Source of the DNA: Faecalicoccus acidiformans
Lineage (GTDB): Bacteria; Bacillota_I; Bacilli_A; Erysipelotrichales; Erysipelotrichaceae
DNA: 64,000 nucleotides
Assembly (NCBI RefSeq): GCF_014202635.1
Contig: NZ_JACHHD010000011.1
Coordinates: 1 to 64,000 of the forward strand
Direction: 5' to 3'
The notes under the pieces are model-generated. The model was given only the letters and a program-made list of their open reading frames with translations. It searched no databases and was not told the DNA's origin. Shown here one piece after another: positions 26,882 through 33,770 of the stretch (position 1 is its first letter; the number at the start of each line of letters is the position of its first letter). Made by a program: the position numbers and the translations under genes.

Positions 26882-26925
26882 TTGGCGGTTCAGAGTTTCA
26901 CGAGATGAACAACCAGAACCGCCAA
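26882..26925 (-). repeat. Hairpin just before the transposase start
   Basis: TTGGCGGTTC (26882-26891) and GAACCGCCAA (26916-26925) can form a 10-bp stem in the transposase mRNA, ending 4 bases before its ATG. Similar structures shield transposase starts from outside transcripts in several IS families. A TATAAT on the minus strand lies further upstream, near 26996. Confidence 0.6.
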
Positions 26926-27027
26926 GTTCTCTTGATGGTTATTCACCTCATGAAGCTCCTCAAGAGCTTGCCTTTCTGTAAGCGTCTAAATTATACCACC
27001 AAGATTTCATTTTTAATATTTATTCAT

Positions 27028-27051
27028 CCTTTATGTGCAAAGGACGAGCCT
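27028..27051 (-). repeat. Right terminal inverted repeat of the IS
   Basis: Exact reverse complement of the left repeat at 25822-25845. The LysR fragment begins immediately after it. Confidence 0.93.
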
Positions 27052-27053
27052 AA

Positions 27054-27404
27054 AAAATTAAACCCTCAGAAAAATGGATCATGTATTCGAAAAGATCGGG
27101 TCTTCGTCCGTATCTTGACGAAGTGTTTAAATCTGTAAAAATCACACCCAATATTCAATGTGAAATTGTTGAAGATACCGCAGCTTTAGGTTTGGTCGCC
27201 ATCAATTATGGCATTGCATTAGTCCCAAATATCAATATCATTAAGCTTTATGATTTAAAAGTCATTAACATCGAAAACAAATTAGAAGATCGAAAGATCT
27301 ATATGGCCACTTTAAAAAATCGTTATTTGACGCCGTCTGTCAATAAGTTTATTAACTTTATGATCCATAACACTTTTAACAATCAAGAGTTTGAAAATAA
27401 ATAA
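27054..27404 (+). pseudogene. LysR-family regulator, C-terminal fragment
   Basis: An open frame of about 116 codons from the IS edge to TAA. It matches the end of a LysR effector-binding domain: 'YSKRSGLRPYLDEVF', 'IVEDTAALGLVAINYGIALVPNI', and a C-terminal 'KNRYLTPSVNKFINFM'. The helix-turn-helix and first effector subdomain are absent, and the sequence left of the IS is aroD, so the 5' half has been deleted and not merely displaced. An ATG at 27081 could start a 107-residue remnant, but it has no ribosome site. By position it probably regulated the aromatic genes. Confidence 0.85.
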
Positions 27405-27412
27405 GAAAATGT

Positions 27413-27441
27413 TTGATTTTATATGTAAGAGTTGGTATTAT
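27413..27441 (+). promoter_or_regulatory. Promoter of the aroEK-aroF operon
   Basis: TTGATT (27413-27418), exactly 17 bases, then TATTAT (27436-27441). The leader-peptide ATG follows six bases later, so transcription is predicted to begin at or next to that ATG. Confidence 0.7.
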
Positions 27442-27447
27442 TTTTAC

Positions 27448-27492
27448 ATGAAAGTATTTTCTTCTAATTACTTTTACTTTTTTAACTCATAG
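27448..27492 (+). CDS. Phe/Tyr-rich attenuation leader peptide
   Basis: A 14-codon ORF, MKVFSSNYFYFFNS, ending in TAG. Four Phe and two Tyr codons, with YFYFF consecutive at positions 8-12, are far more aromatic than chance. It lies directly behind the promoter and ahead of two hairpins, the second an intrinsic terminator, upstream of genes for aromatic amino acid synthesis. This is the classic design of ribosome-mediated attenuation (pheL/trpL type). There is no Shine-Dalgarno sequence; the ATG should be at the very 5' end of the RNA. Confidence 0.72.
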   Translation: MKVFSSNYFYFFNS

Positions 27493-27566
27493 CCCTGCAG
27501 ACATTTTAGAATTGATTCAGGGCTTTTCAAAGTGTTAACTCCTTTATAGTTAACACTTTTTATTTT
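27491..27566 (+). promoter_or_regulatory. Attenuator: pause hairpin and intrinsic terminator before aroEK
   Basis: Hairpin 1 pairs AGCCCTG (27491-27497, overlapping the leader stop) with CAGGGCT (27518-27524). Hairpin 2 pairs AAAGTGTTAACT (27529-27540) with AGTTAACACTTT (27548-27559) and runs into TTTTTATTTT: an intrinsic terminator 20 bases before the aroEK ATG. Candidate competing pairings are the leader TTAACT (27482-27487) with AGTTAA of the 3' arm, and the two TACTTT copies (27469-27474, 27475-27480) with AAAGTG of the 5' arm. The exact antiterminator is not resolved by eye. Confidence 0.7.
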
Positions 27567-27581
27567 ATCAAGGAGAAGGAT

Positions 27582-28889
27582 ATGAAAAGAGGATTAATCG
27601 GAAAAGACTTACGAGGAAACTTTACACAAAGGGTTTCTAATGCATTTGGTTTATCGAATTATGAAATGGTGGAAATGAATGAAGAACAAGTTATTGATTT
27701 TGTAAAAGAAAAAAATTTCGAGGGAATCAATATCACGTTCCCTTATAAAAAATTGATTTATGACTATGTTGATGTTCCCAGTAAAAACGCACAAAAAATT
27801 AAGGCAGTCGATACGATCATTGTTAAAGATGGAAAAACTTATGGTTATAACACAGACTACGATTCATTTTACTATTTGATCAAACGACACAATATCAATT
27901 TTAAAAATAAAAAAGTTCTGATATTAGGAAATGGCGGATCTAGTTCTGCCGTACAAGTGATTGCGAAAGAAATGCAAGCATCAGAAATTAACGTAGTCGA
28001 TATTGTTGAGAGCGAAGGCAGTATCTCATACATTGAATGCTTTGCCAAACATTTAAATTCAGATATCGTGATCAACACTTCCCCCGTTGGTATGTCACCA
28101 GATATTTTAAATGCTCCAATCGCAATGTCATTATTCTCAAACTGCGAAGCCGTAATCGACCTAGTCTATAATCCTATTCTAACCACATTGGGTTTCAATG
28201 CTCAGGAATTAGGAATCACTCGCGTGATCGGAATTGAAATGGAAGTAGCGCAAACCAAATATGCAGTTGAACTGATCACGGGTCAAAAGATATCCGATGA
28301 TAGAATCGATGAGGTGATCCATGAAATCTTAATAGAAAAATGTAATATTGTATTGATTGGTATGCCAAGTGCCGGGAAAACATCTATCGGACAACTTCTC
28401 TCAAAACGTCTTAATAAGCCTTTTATTGATTTAGATGATGTTGTCGTAGAGAAAGCCAAGATGCCAATTCCTGAAATCTTTGATCAAAGCGGTGAAGCCG
28501 GTTTTAGAAAACTAGAATCTCTGGTGGCTGTGGAACTTTCTACCTTAAACAACGTAATCATTGCGACTGGCGGAGGAACCGTCAAAAATAAAGCCAATAT
28601 GGATAGTCTGCGTTTAAATGGAATCGTATTCTTTATTGACCGTGATCTGGACAAGCTGATTTCTAGCGATCCTAATCGCCCGTTGTCTTCAAGCAAAGAA
28701 GCTTTGCGAACTATGCATAAAGAGAGATATCCACTGTATCAGAAATATTCAAATGTAGTTGTCTTTAATAACGAAGAAATGGATAAAACCGTAGAAGATA
28801 TTGTAAAAGGATTCCATGAGACTGCCAAGCAAGCTGTAAAAAAAGATTGGAGGAAATATTGTGATCATCACTCTGAAAAAAGAAGCTAA
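27582..28889 (+). CDS. aroE-aroK: AroE-AroK fusion: shikimate dehydrogenase-like + shikimate kinase
   Basis: 435 residues. Residues 1-250 have the AroE fold with catalytic Lys in 'NITFPYKK', 'GYNTDYDSF' and Rossmann 'LGNGGSSSAV'. The shikimate-binding G-H-S-x-S motif reads 'RGNFTQ' (12-16), losing both serines, so this domain's activity or substrate is in doubt. Residues 254-420 are a complete shikimate kinase: P-loop 'GMPSAGKTSIG' (260-270), 'DLDD', 'GEAGFRKLE' and 'ATGGGTV'. Kinase phosphorylates shikimate at O3. Preceded by AAGGAGAAGG and the attenuator; overlaps aroF by 29 bases. Confidence 0.93.
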   Translation: MKRGLIGKDLRGNFTQRVSNAFGLSNYEMVEMNEEQVIDFVKEKNFEGINITFPYKKLIYDYVDVPSKNAQKIKAVDTIIVKDGKTYGYNTDYDSFYYLIKRHNINFKNKKVLILGNGGSSSAVQVIAKEMQASEINVVDIVESEGSISYIECFAKHLNSDIVINTSPVGMSPDILNAPIAMSLFSNCEAVIDLVYNPILTTLGFNAQELGITRVIGIEMEVAQTKYAVELITGQKISDDRIDEVIHEILIEKCNIVLIGMPSAGKTSIGQLLSKRLNKPFIDLDDVVVEKAKMPIPEIFDQSGEAGFRKLESLVAVELSTLNNVIIATGGGTVKNKANMDSLRLNGIVFFIDRDLDKLISSDPNRPLSSSKEALRTMHKERYPLYQKYSNVVVFNNEEMDKTVEDIVKGFHETAKQAVKKDWRKYCDHHSEKRS

Positions 28890-29874
28890 ACCCGAACAAA
28901 TAAAGAAATTAGTTCATCGTTTTGAAAACATGAATTTAAAGGTTACCGTCATTTATGGAGAAAACTATAATGTATTTGGTTTAGTTGGCGATACATCGAA
29001 AGTAGATGAAAAAAACATCATGGCCAACCCTATCGTCGCCAATGTGCAACGTGTAGATGAGCCCTATAAACTGGTTAATCGAAAATTTCATCCCGAAGAT
29101 ACTATCGTCGATGTAAATGGAATCAAGATTGGCGGAAAGAAGCTGACAATGATTGCCGGCCCATGCAGTGTCGAGGGTAAAGATCAAATTCTGAGAATAG
29201 CAAAAGAAGTCAAAAAATGTGGAGCAGATATGTTGCGAGGCGGTGCCTATAAACCGAGAACAAGTCCTTACGCTTTTCAGGGGTTAGGAACTCAGGGGAT
29301 TCTGGATCTTTGTCAGGCACGAAAAGAAACAGGTTTACCCATCGTCAGCGAATTAATGGCAACCGAACACTTGCAAGAGTTCGTTGAAAATGTAGACATT
29401 ATTCAGATCGGGGCTCGTAACATGCAAAACTTCGACCTTCTCAAAGCTGTCGGAAAAACAAAAAAACCAATTCTGTTAAAGCGCGGTTTAGCAAATACAA
29501 TTAATGAATGGATCATGGCAGCTGAGTATATTATGTCAGAAGGAAATCCGAATGTAATTTTCTGCGAAAGAGGTATCCGAACTTTTGAAACAATGACACG
29601 AAACACCCTGGATCTGGCAGTCATTCCCATCATAAAATCAAAAACGCATTTACCGATCATTATCGATCCAAGCCATGCCGCAGGAAACTGGAAACTTATC
29701 GAATCCTTATCATTAGCATCCATAGCAGCCGGAGCTGATGGATTGATCATCGAAGTACATGATAATCCGGAATGCGCTTGGAGCGATGGGGATCAAAGTC
29801 TGAAACCAGAAAAGTATGCAAGTTTGATTCAAAAGGGAAAAAAGATTGCTCAAGTTATTGGAAGAGAATTATAG
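28861..29874 (+). CDS. aroF: 3-Deoxy-7-phosphoheptulonate synthase (DAHP synthase)
   Basis: First step of the shikimate pathway: phosphoenolpyruvate + erythrose-4-phosphate to DAHP. It is the KDO8PS-like (type I-beta) class with an N-terminal ferredoxin-like regulatory domain (about 1-70) that in this class binds Phe/Tyr or is fused to chorismate mutase. Core motifs: 'IAGPCSVEG', 'GGAYKPRTSPYAFQG', 'IGARNMQNF', 'LLKRGL', 'CERGIRTFE', 'IDPSHAAG'. The start is a GTG seven bases after GGAGG inside the aroK end. Co-transcribed with aroEK under the aromatic attenuator. Confidence 0.95.
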   Translation: MIITLKKEAKPEQIKKLVHRFENMNLKVTVIYGENYNVFGLVGDTSKVDEKNIMANPIVANVQRVDEPYKLVNRKFHPEDTIVDVNGIKIGGKKLTMIAGPCSVEGKDQILRIAKEVKKCGADMLRGGAYKPRTSPYAFQGLGTQGILDLCQARKETGLPIVSELMATEHLQEFVENVDIIQIGARNMQNFDLLKAVGKTKKPILLKRGLANTINEWIMAAEYIMSEGNPNVIFCERGIRTFETMTRNTLDLAVIPIIKSKTHLPIIIDPSHAAGNWKLIESLSLASIAAGADGLIIEVHDNPECAWSDGDQSLKPEKYASLIQKGKKIAQVIGREL

Positions 29875-29907
29875 AAAAAAACAGTATCACATCAGATACT
29901 GTTTTTC
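29875..29907. terminator. Bidirectional terminator, aroF / YgjP-like gene
   Basis: ACAGTATC (29881-29888) pairs with GATACTGT (29895-29902), flanked by A7 and T5. The stop codon of the minus-strand gene lies inside the left arm. Confidence 0.82.
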
Positions 29908-30558
29908 ATTGCTTGTTTCGATGAGGTCAATCCGTCTTTTATAATCCGGCATAACTTTGCACAATTGAGCATAAAACGCTGGTGAATGATTGGGCTCAAC
30001 CATATGGATAAACTCATGACAGATGACATATTCAATAAACTCAACTGGATAATGGATCAATTCAGAATTTAAAGTAATCGAACCTTTATCCGGGTGACAA
30101 ACTCCCCAGCTCGAAGACATCCTCCGAATCAAAATCTTTGGTTTTTTTGTTAAAATGGGTTGAACGCGTAAAAAAATCATATCCGAGATATCGGATAAAA
30201 CATCTTTGGCTGTTTGTTTCAGAAAGTCTTGATACACTTTCTCCATCAATGTGCAGTCTTTTGCCTGTATGATCAATTCATGTTCGCAAGTTGAGACATG
30301 ATTTGAAGAGCCCGTTACTTTTCGAATTTGAAAACTGCGACCAAACAGACGAACTGATGAACTCTTCAGAGGAAAATACAATTCATCAACATGCTCTTGA
30401 ATGAATTTTTCAATCGATTCTTTCGTGCAAAAAGGATTCGCATGAATAATCAGTTTCCCTTGAGGAGTTACTCGCATACGGATTCCCTTTTGTTTTGTTA
30501 TCTTGACAGAATATTCCGGAATGGAATGATTCCGAGTTGTATGAATTTTTTTTGACAT
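29887..30558 (-). CDS. YgjP-like (DUF45/SprT-fold) putative metallopeptidase
   Basis: 224 residues from the ATG at 30558, which has AGGAGG seven bases before it. The C-terminal half contains 'VICHEFIHMVEPNHSPAFYAQL', the zinc-peptidase HExxH pattern in the form HEFIH with a third ligand in 'NHS', and 'RRMSSSWGVCHPDKGSITLNSELIHYP' as in the YgjP family. The substrate is unknown; family members are often found with restriction systems but here the gene is solitary. Divergent from the radical SAM gene. Confidence 0.86.
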   Translation of the reverse strand: MSKKIHTTRNHSIPEYSVKITKQKGIRMRVTPQGKLIIHANPFCTKESIEKFIQEHVDELYFPLKSSSVRLFGRSFQIRKVTGSSNHVSTCEHELIIQAKDCTLMEKVYQDFLKQTAKDVLSDISDMIFLRVQPILTKKPKILIRRMSSSWGVCHPDKGSITLNSELIHYPVEFIEYVICHEFIHMVEPNHSPAFYAQLCKVMPDYKRRIDLIETSNEKQYLM

Positions 30559-30715
30559 AAATGAGCCTCCTAAAAACCATCTCAATATGTCCCCTTAATG
30601 CTCGATAATAATATCATAACTATAAAAAAAAGTGTATACGAAATCTAAAAAGAACAAAAAAACTAAACTTTTTCGATAAGAACTAAAATGTGATAGTATG
30701 TAACAGGTGATAGAA

Positions 30716-31663
30716 ATGAACAATCCTTATCGGAATTCTAACGATAATAAACGATATCAGACCATGAACTATTATTTTCGCTCCAAGTATGGTACAAAGG
30801 TCGCCAAAGTTCCTTTAAACGCGGGCTTTACCTGCCCTAACAGAGATGGCACAAAAGGAATCCTTGGATGTACTTTTTGTTCTGAAAAAGGGAGTGGCGA
30901 CAGTATATTAAAATTTGACCAGGACCTGCAGACTCAATATGAAAAAGGATTAGCGAGAATGCAAAAAAAATGGCCCCGCTGTTTAGGGTTTGCCTACTTC
31001 CAGTCATATACCAACACATATGCCGATCTTGATACAATCAAAAAAATCTATGATCCGTTCTATGCTCGAAAAGATGTCACAGGAATCTGCATTGCTACAA
31101 GAGCCGATTGTCTGGCTCAAGATGTCTTGGATTATTTTGCCGAGAAAGCTAAAGAGAAGGAAACATGGCTTGAAATAGGACTTCAAAGTATTCACAATAA
31201 AACAATTCAATTCTTGAACCGGTGCCATACCACAGAAGAAGTCTGGGAAGCACTGGATCGAATCAAAACCACTGAAATCAAGAGCTGTATCCACATTATT
31301 AATTCTTTACCCAACGAAACCAAAGAAGATATGATCGAAACTGTTAAAGAGCTTTCCTGTCATCCATTTGATGCGATAAAGATCCATATGCTTCATCTGA
31401 TACAAAATACCCAGATGGCAGAACAGTACAAAGAATGTCCCTTCCCTCTTTTATCTCTGGAAGAATATGTTGATGTCGTTGTGAAACAACTGGAATATCT
31501 GCCTTATGATTGTGTAGTCGAACGATTAACAGGAGATGGCATGGCAAAAGATTTGATTGAACCAAAGTGGACAATCAAAAAAACGATTGTCACAAATGAA
31601 ATCGATAAAAAAATGGTTCAAGAAAACACTTGGCAAGGAAAAAAGAGTCGGATATCTTATTGA
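30716..31663 (+). CDS. TIGR01212-type radical SAM protein (YtqA/YhcC family)
   Basis: Radical SAM protein with 'GFTCPNRDGTKGILGCTFCSEKGSGD' (about 34-59), the spaced cluster cysteines of this subfamily, 'FQSYTNTYA', 'GICIATRADCL' and 'WLEIGLQSIHNKTIQFLNRCH'. Its reaction is not settled; homologues are widespread and have been linked to tRNA modification. The ATG at 30716 has AGGTGATAG before it; a GTG nine bases earlier is less likely. The gene end overlaps the convergent tyrS end by 7 bases within a shared terminator. Confidence 0.9.
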   Translation: MNNPYRNSNDNKRYQTMNYYFRSKYGTKVAKVPLNAGFTCPNRDGTKGILGCTFCSEKGSGDSILKFDQDLQTQYEKGLARMQKKWPRCLGFAYFQSYTNTYADLDTIKKIYDPFYARKDVTGICIATRADCLAQDVLDYFAEKAKEKETWLEIGLQSIHNKTIQFLNRCHTTEEVWEALDRIKTTEIKSCIHIINSLPNETKEDMIETVKELSCHPFDAIKIHMLHLIQNTQMAEQYKECPFPLLSLEEYVDVVVKQLEYLPYDCVVERLTGDGMAKDLIEPKWTIKKTIVTNEIDKKMVQENTWQGKKSRISY

Positions 31664-31680
31664 TCCGACTCTTCTAATTT
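31640..31680. terminator. Shared terminator inside the tail-to-tail overlap of the radical SAM gene and tyrS
   Basis: AAGAGTCGGAT (31643-31653) pairs with ATCCGACTCTT (31663-31673). A-run on the left, T-rich on the right. Both stop codons (31661-31663 and 31657-31659) are in the loop. Confidence 0.82.
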
Positions 31681-32901
31681 TACGCAATAGTAATTCTTCT
31701 TTCCTCTTTTTAAAATCATATAATCTTTTACACAGCATTTTTCAATGCAGATCTTCATCAAAGGATCCGTAACTTTCGTTCCGTTGATGGCGATTGAATT
31801 GCCTTTGATCCACTCTCTCGCTTCTCGCTTACTAGATGCGATATGCGTTTGAACCAAAACGTCTTCCAGCAACAAACCGCAAGGACAATTGATCTGATCC
31901 ATCTGTCCTACAGCTTCCAATTTCTGTTCTTCATTCAACTCGGAAAAAGAACCTCTAAACAAAGCGTTTGTGATCTTTAAAGCGGAATCCAATCCTTGTT
32001 CTCCATGAAGATCCTTTACAACATTGGCCGCCAACGCTTTTTGAGCTTCCCGTTTGTGTGGTTCTTCCTTTAATGAAACTTCCAAAGCATTGATTTCATC
32101 AATCGATAAGAATGTCAGTTTCTTCAAATATTCAATAACTTTTGAATCCTCTGTATTAAACAAGAATTGATACAGCTCATATGGACTTGTTTTTCTAGGA
32201 TCTAACCACACCGTTCCGGTCTCACTCTTACCAAATTTTGTCCCGTCGGCCTTTGTAATCAAAGGCATAGTCAATCCATAACATTTCACATCCGCACCGC
32301 ATTTTTTTCGAATCAGCTCTAATCCTGAAGTAATATTCCCCCATTGATCCTGACCGCCAATCTGCATCGTGCAGTTCCGCGTTTTATATAACGTATAAAA
32401 ATCAAGAGATTGAAGGATCATATAAGAAAATTCTGTATAGCTGATTCCAGAATCCAGACGTTTTTTTACTGTTTCCTTATTAATCATGTAGTTTACATTG
32501 AACAGCTTCCCATAATCTCTTAAAAAATCGATAATTGTGATATCTTTGGTCCAATCCAAGTTGTTGACCATATCAAATCCCCAAAGATTCGAGATTTGTT
32601 CATGCAAAGCATCATAATTCTTCTGCAGTACTTCCGGTGTCAACATATTTCTTTCGCCCGTGGCTTTAGGATCACCGATAAATCCGGTTGCTCCGCCGAC
32701 TAACATAATGGGGTGATGTCCATGCATCTGCAGACGTTTTGCCATCAATAAAGAACTGTAATGTCCGATGTGTAAAGAATCCGCCGTCGGATCGGTTCCA
32801 ATGTAAAAGGTCAAATGCTCATTATTGATTGCATCTTCTACATCTGGACTAGTAACATTATCGATCAATCCACGCCATTTCAATTCATCAAATAGTTTCA
32901 T
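31657..32901 (-). CDS. tyrS: Tyrosine-tRNA ligase
   Basis: Class I synthetase, TyrZ/TyrS bacterial type, 414 residues. HIGH-like 'GTDPTADSLHIGHYSSL', tyrosine pocket 'YMILQSLDFYTLY' and 'GGQDQWGNITSG', KMSKS-like 'GTKFGKSETGTVW', and a C-terminal S4 domain ('IASSKREAREWIKGNSIAING'). AGGAGG before the ATG. Controlled by the T-box leader upstream. Confidence 0.97.
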   Translation of the reverse strand: MKLFDELKWRGLIDNVTSPDVEDAINNEHLTFYIGTDPTADSLHIGHYSSLLMAKRLQMHGHHPIMLVGGATGFIGDPKATGERNMLTPEVLQKNYDALHEQISNLWGFDMVNNLDWTKDITIIDFLRDYGKLFNVNYMINKETVKKRLDSGISYTEFSYMILQSLDFYTLYKTRNCTMQIGGQDQWGNITSGLELIRKKCGADVKCYGLTMPLITKADGTKFGKSETGTVWLDPRKTSPYELYQFLFNTEDSKVIEYLKKLTFLSIDEINALEVSLKEEPHKREAQKALAANVVKDLHGEQGLDSALKITNALFRGSFSELNEEQKLEAVGQMDQINCPCGLLLEDVLVQTHIASSKREAREWIKGNSIAINGTKVTDPLMKICIEKCCVKDYMILKRGKKNYYCVKLEESDQ

Positions 32902-32914
32902 ATCATATCCTCCA

Positions 32915-33115
32915 TAAAAAAAACGTCCTGAATAAGGACGTTTGCACGCGGTACCACCTTACTTCATACAATAAGTATGCACTCTAGTCTTTAACGCAGA
33001 CCTACGTCAAATGAAGCTCCAAGGTGTATTCCACAGATTTTCCTACAGCTTTGCACCAGCCAGCTGCTCTCTGACAAGAAAGATTCTGTGTACTCTTTCT
33101 CTTCATCGCTGTAAC
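32915..33115 (-). promoter_or_regulatory. T-box leader of tyrS (Tyr specifier)
   Basis: Minus strand: specifier TAC (33028-33026) in GTGGAATACACC, T-box core AAGGTGGTACCGCG (about 32946-32961), and terminator ACGTCC...GGACGT followed by TTTTTTT (32915-32941). Stem I and the AGAGA region lie upstream to about 33115. Confidence 0.94.
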
Positions 33116-33173
33116 TAAAATTATACGGATTTAATAATAAAAATCAAGGCAGTCCTTTTTAAAACTGATCACT

Positions 33174-33671
33174 TTATTTAGGATTCGATTGAAAAAAAGA
33201 ACATATATTTTTCCACCTCGAACTTGTCACAATAGCACCTAAAACCAGTAAACCAAAAGAACCCCCTAAACAGAATCCTTCTATAAAATCTACGATCGGA
33301 CTGTTAACAAAATGAATCCATTCCATGATAAAATAGACACTGAAAATCAAACATCCAATTACAAATAAAATGTGATACGCTTGCAAAGTTACCTTTTTTT
33401 CTTCTGCAGTATATTGTGCAATCTTCTTATAACTTTCCTCTATGCTCTCTTCCCTGTCACACTGCGTTTGGCCATTTAACATGTCTATTAGTTCAATTTG
33501 ATAAAAATCAGATAATTCAATCAAAAGATCCAAGTCTGGAAGATTAGATCCCGTTTCCCATCGAGATATGGTCCTACGAGATACATTGAGTTGTTCCGCT
33601 AACTGTTCTTGGGTTAATTGTTTATCTTTTCTCAATTTTCTTAAAAAGTTTCCGATTTTAATTGTATCCAT
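33174..33671 (-). CDS. XRE-family regulator with membrane helices
   Basis: 165 residues. An N-terminal Cro/C1 helix-turn-helix (about 6-60, 'LRKLRKDKQLTQEQLAEQLNVSRRTISRWETG') is followed by a linker and two hydrophobic segments (about 100-120 and 130-150). This membrane-bound XRE form is common in Bacillota; target and signal are unknown. GGAGG lies before the ATG. Flanked by the tyrS leader and the P-type ATPase terminator; no partner gene is evident. Confidence 0.85.
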   Translation of the reverse strand: MDTIKIGNFLRKLRKDKQLTQEQLAEQLNVSRRTISRWETGSNLPDLDLLIELSDFYQIELIDMLNGQTQCDREESIEESYKKIAQYTAEEKKVTLQAYHILFVIGCLIFSVYFIMEWIHFVNSPIVDFIEGFCLGGSFGLLVLGAIVTSSRWKNICSFFQSNPK

Positions 33672-33737
33672 GTTATCCTCCCTGCATCTTTATTGTATCA
33701 ATTGTATATTCTTTAACCAGGACACGAAACGTCCACT

Positions 33738-33770
33738 TCCAAAAAAAGAGACGAAAGAAACGTCTCTTTA
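33738..33770 (-). terminator. Terminator after the P-type ATPase
   Basis: On the minus strand AAAGAGACG pairs with CGTCTCTTT and runs into TTTTTTT; the ATPase stop is at the foot of the stem. Confidence 0.85.

Larger units (their letters stand above)
25822..27051. mobile_element. Decayed IS1595-like insertion sequence, 1230 bp
   Basis: Bounded by perfect 24-bp terminal inverted repeats (25822-25845 and 27028-27051). It carries one transposase gene with a zinc ribbon and an ISXO2-like DDE domain, now broken by a frameshift and a nonsense codon. The flanks (TTTTTTAA left, AAAAAATT right) are not a direct duplication of the target. On the right the element abuts the 3' half of a LysR gene whose 5' half is absent on the left. 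This points to an adjacent deletion or recombination after insertion. Confidence 0.88.

Noticed and set aside
25814-27059. Target-site duplication around the IS
   Set aside because: TTTTTTAA and AAAAAATT flank the ends; they are inverted, not direct, and AT-rich enough to be chance.
26905-27138. 77-residue plus-strand ORF across the right IS end
   Set aside because: Antisense to the IS leader, crosses the terminal repeat, no family signal.
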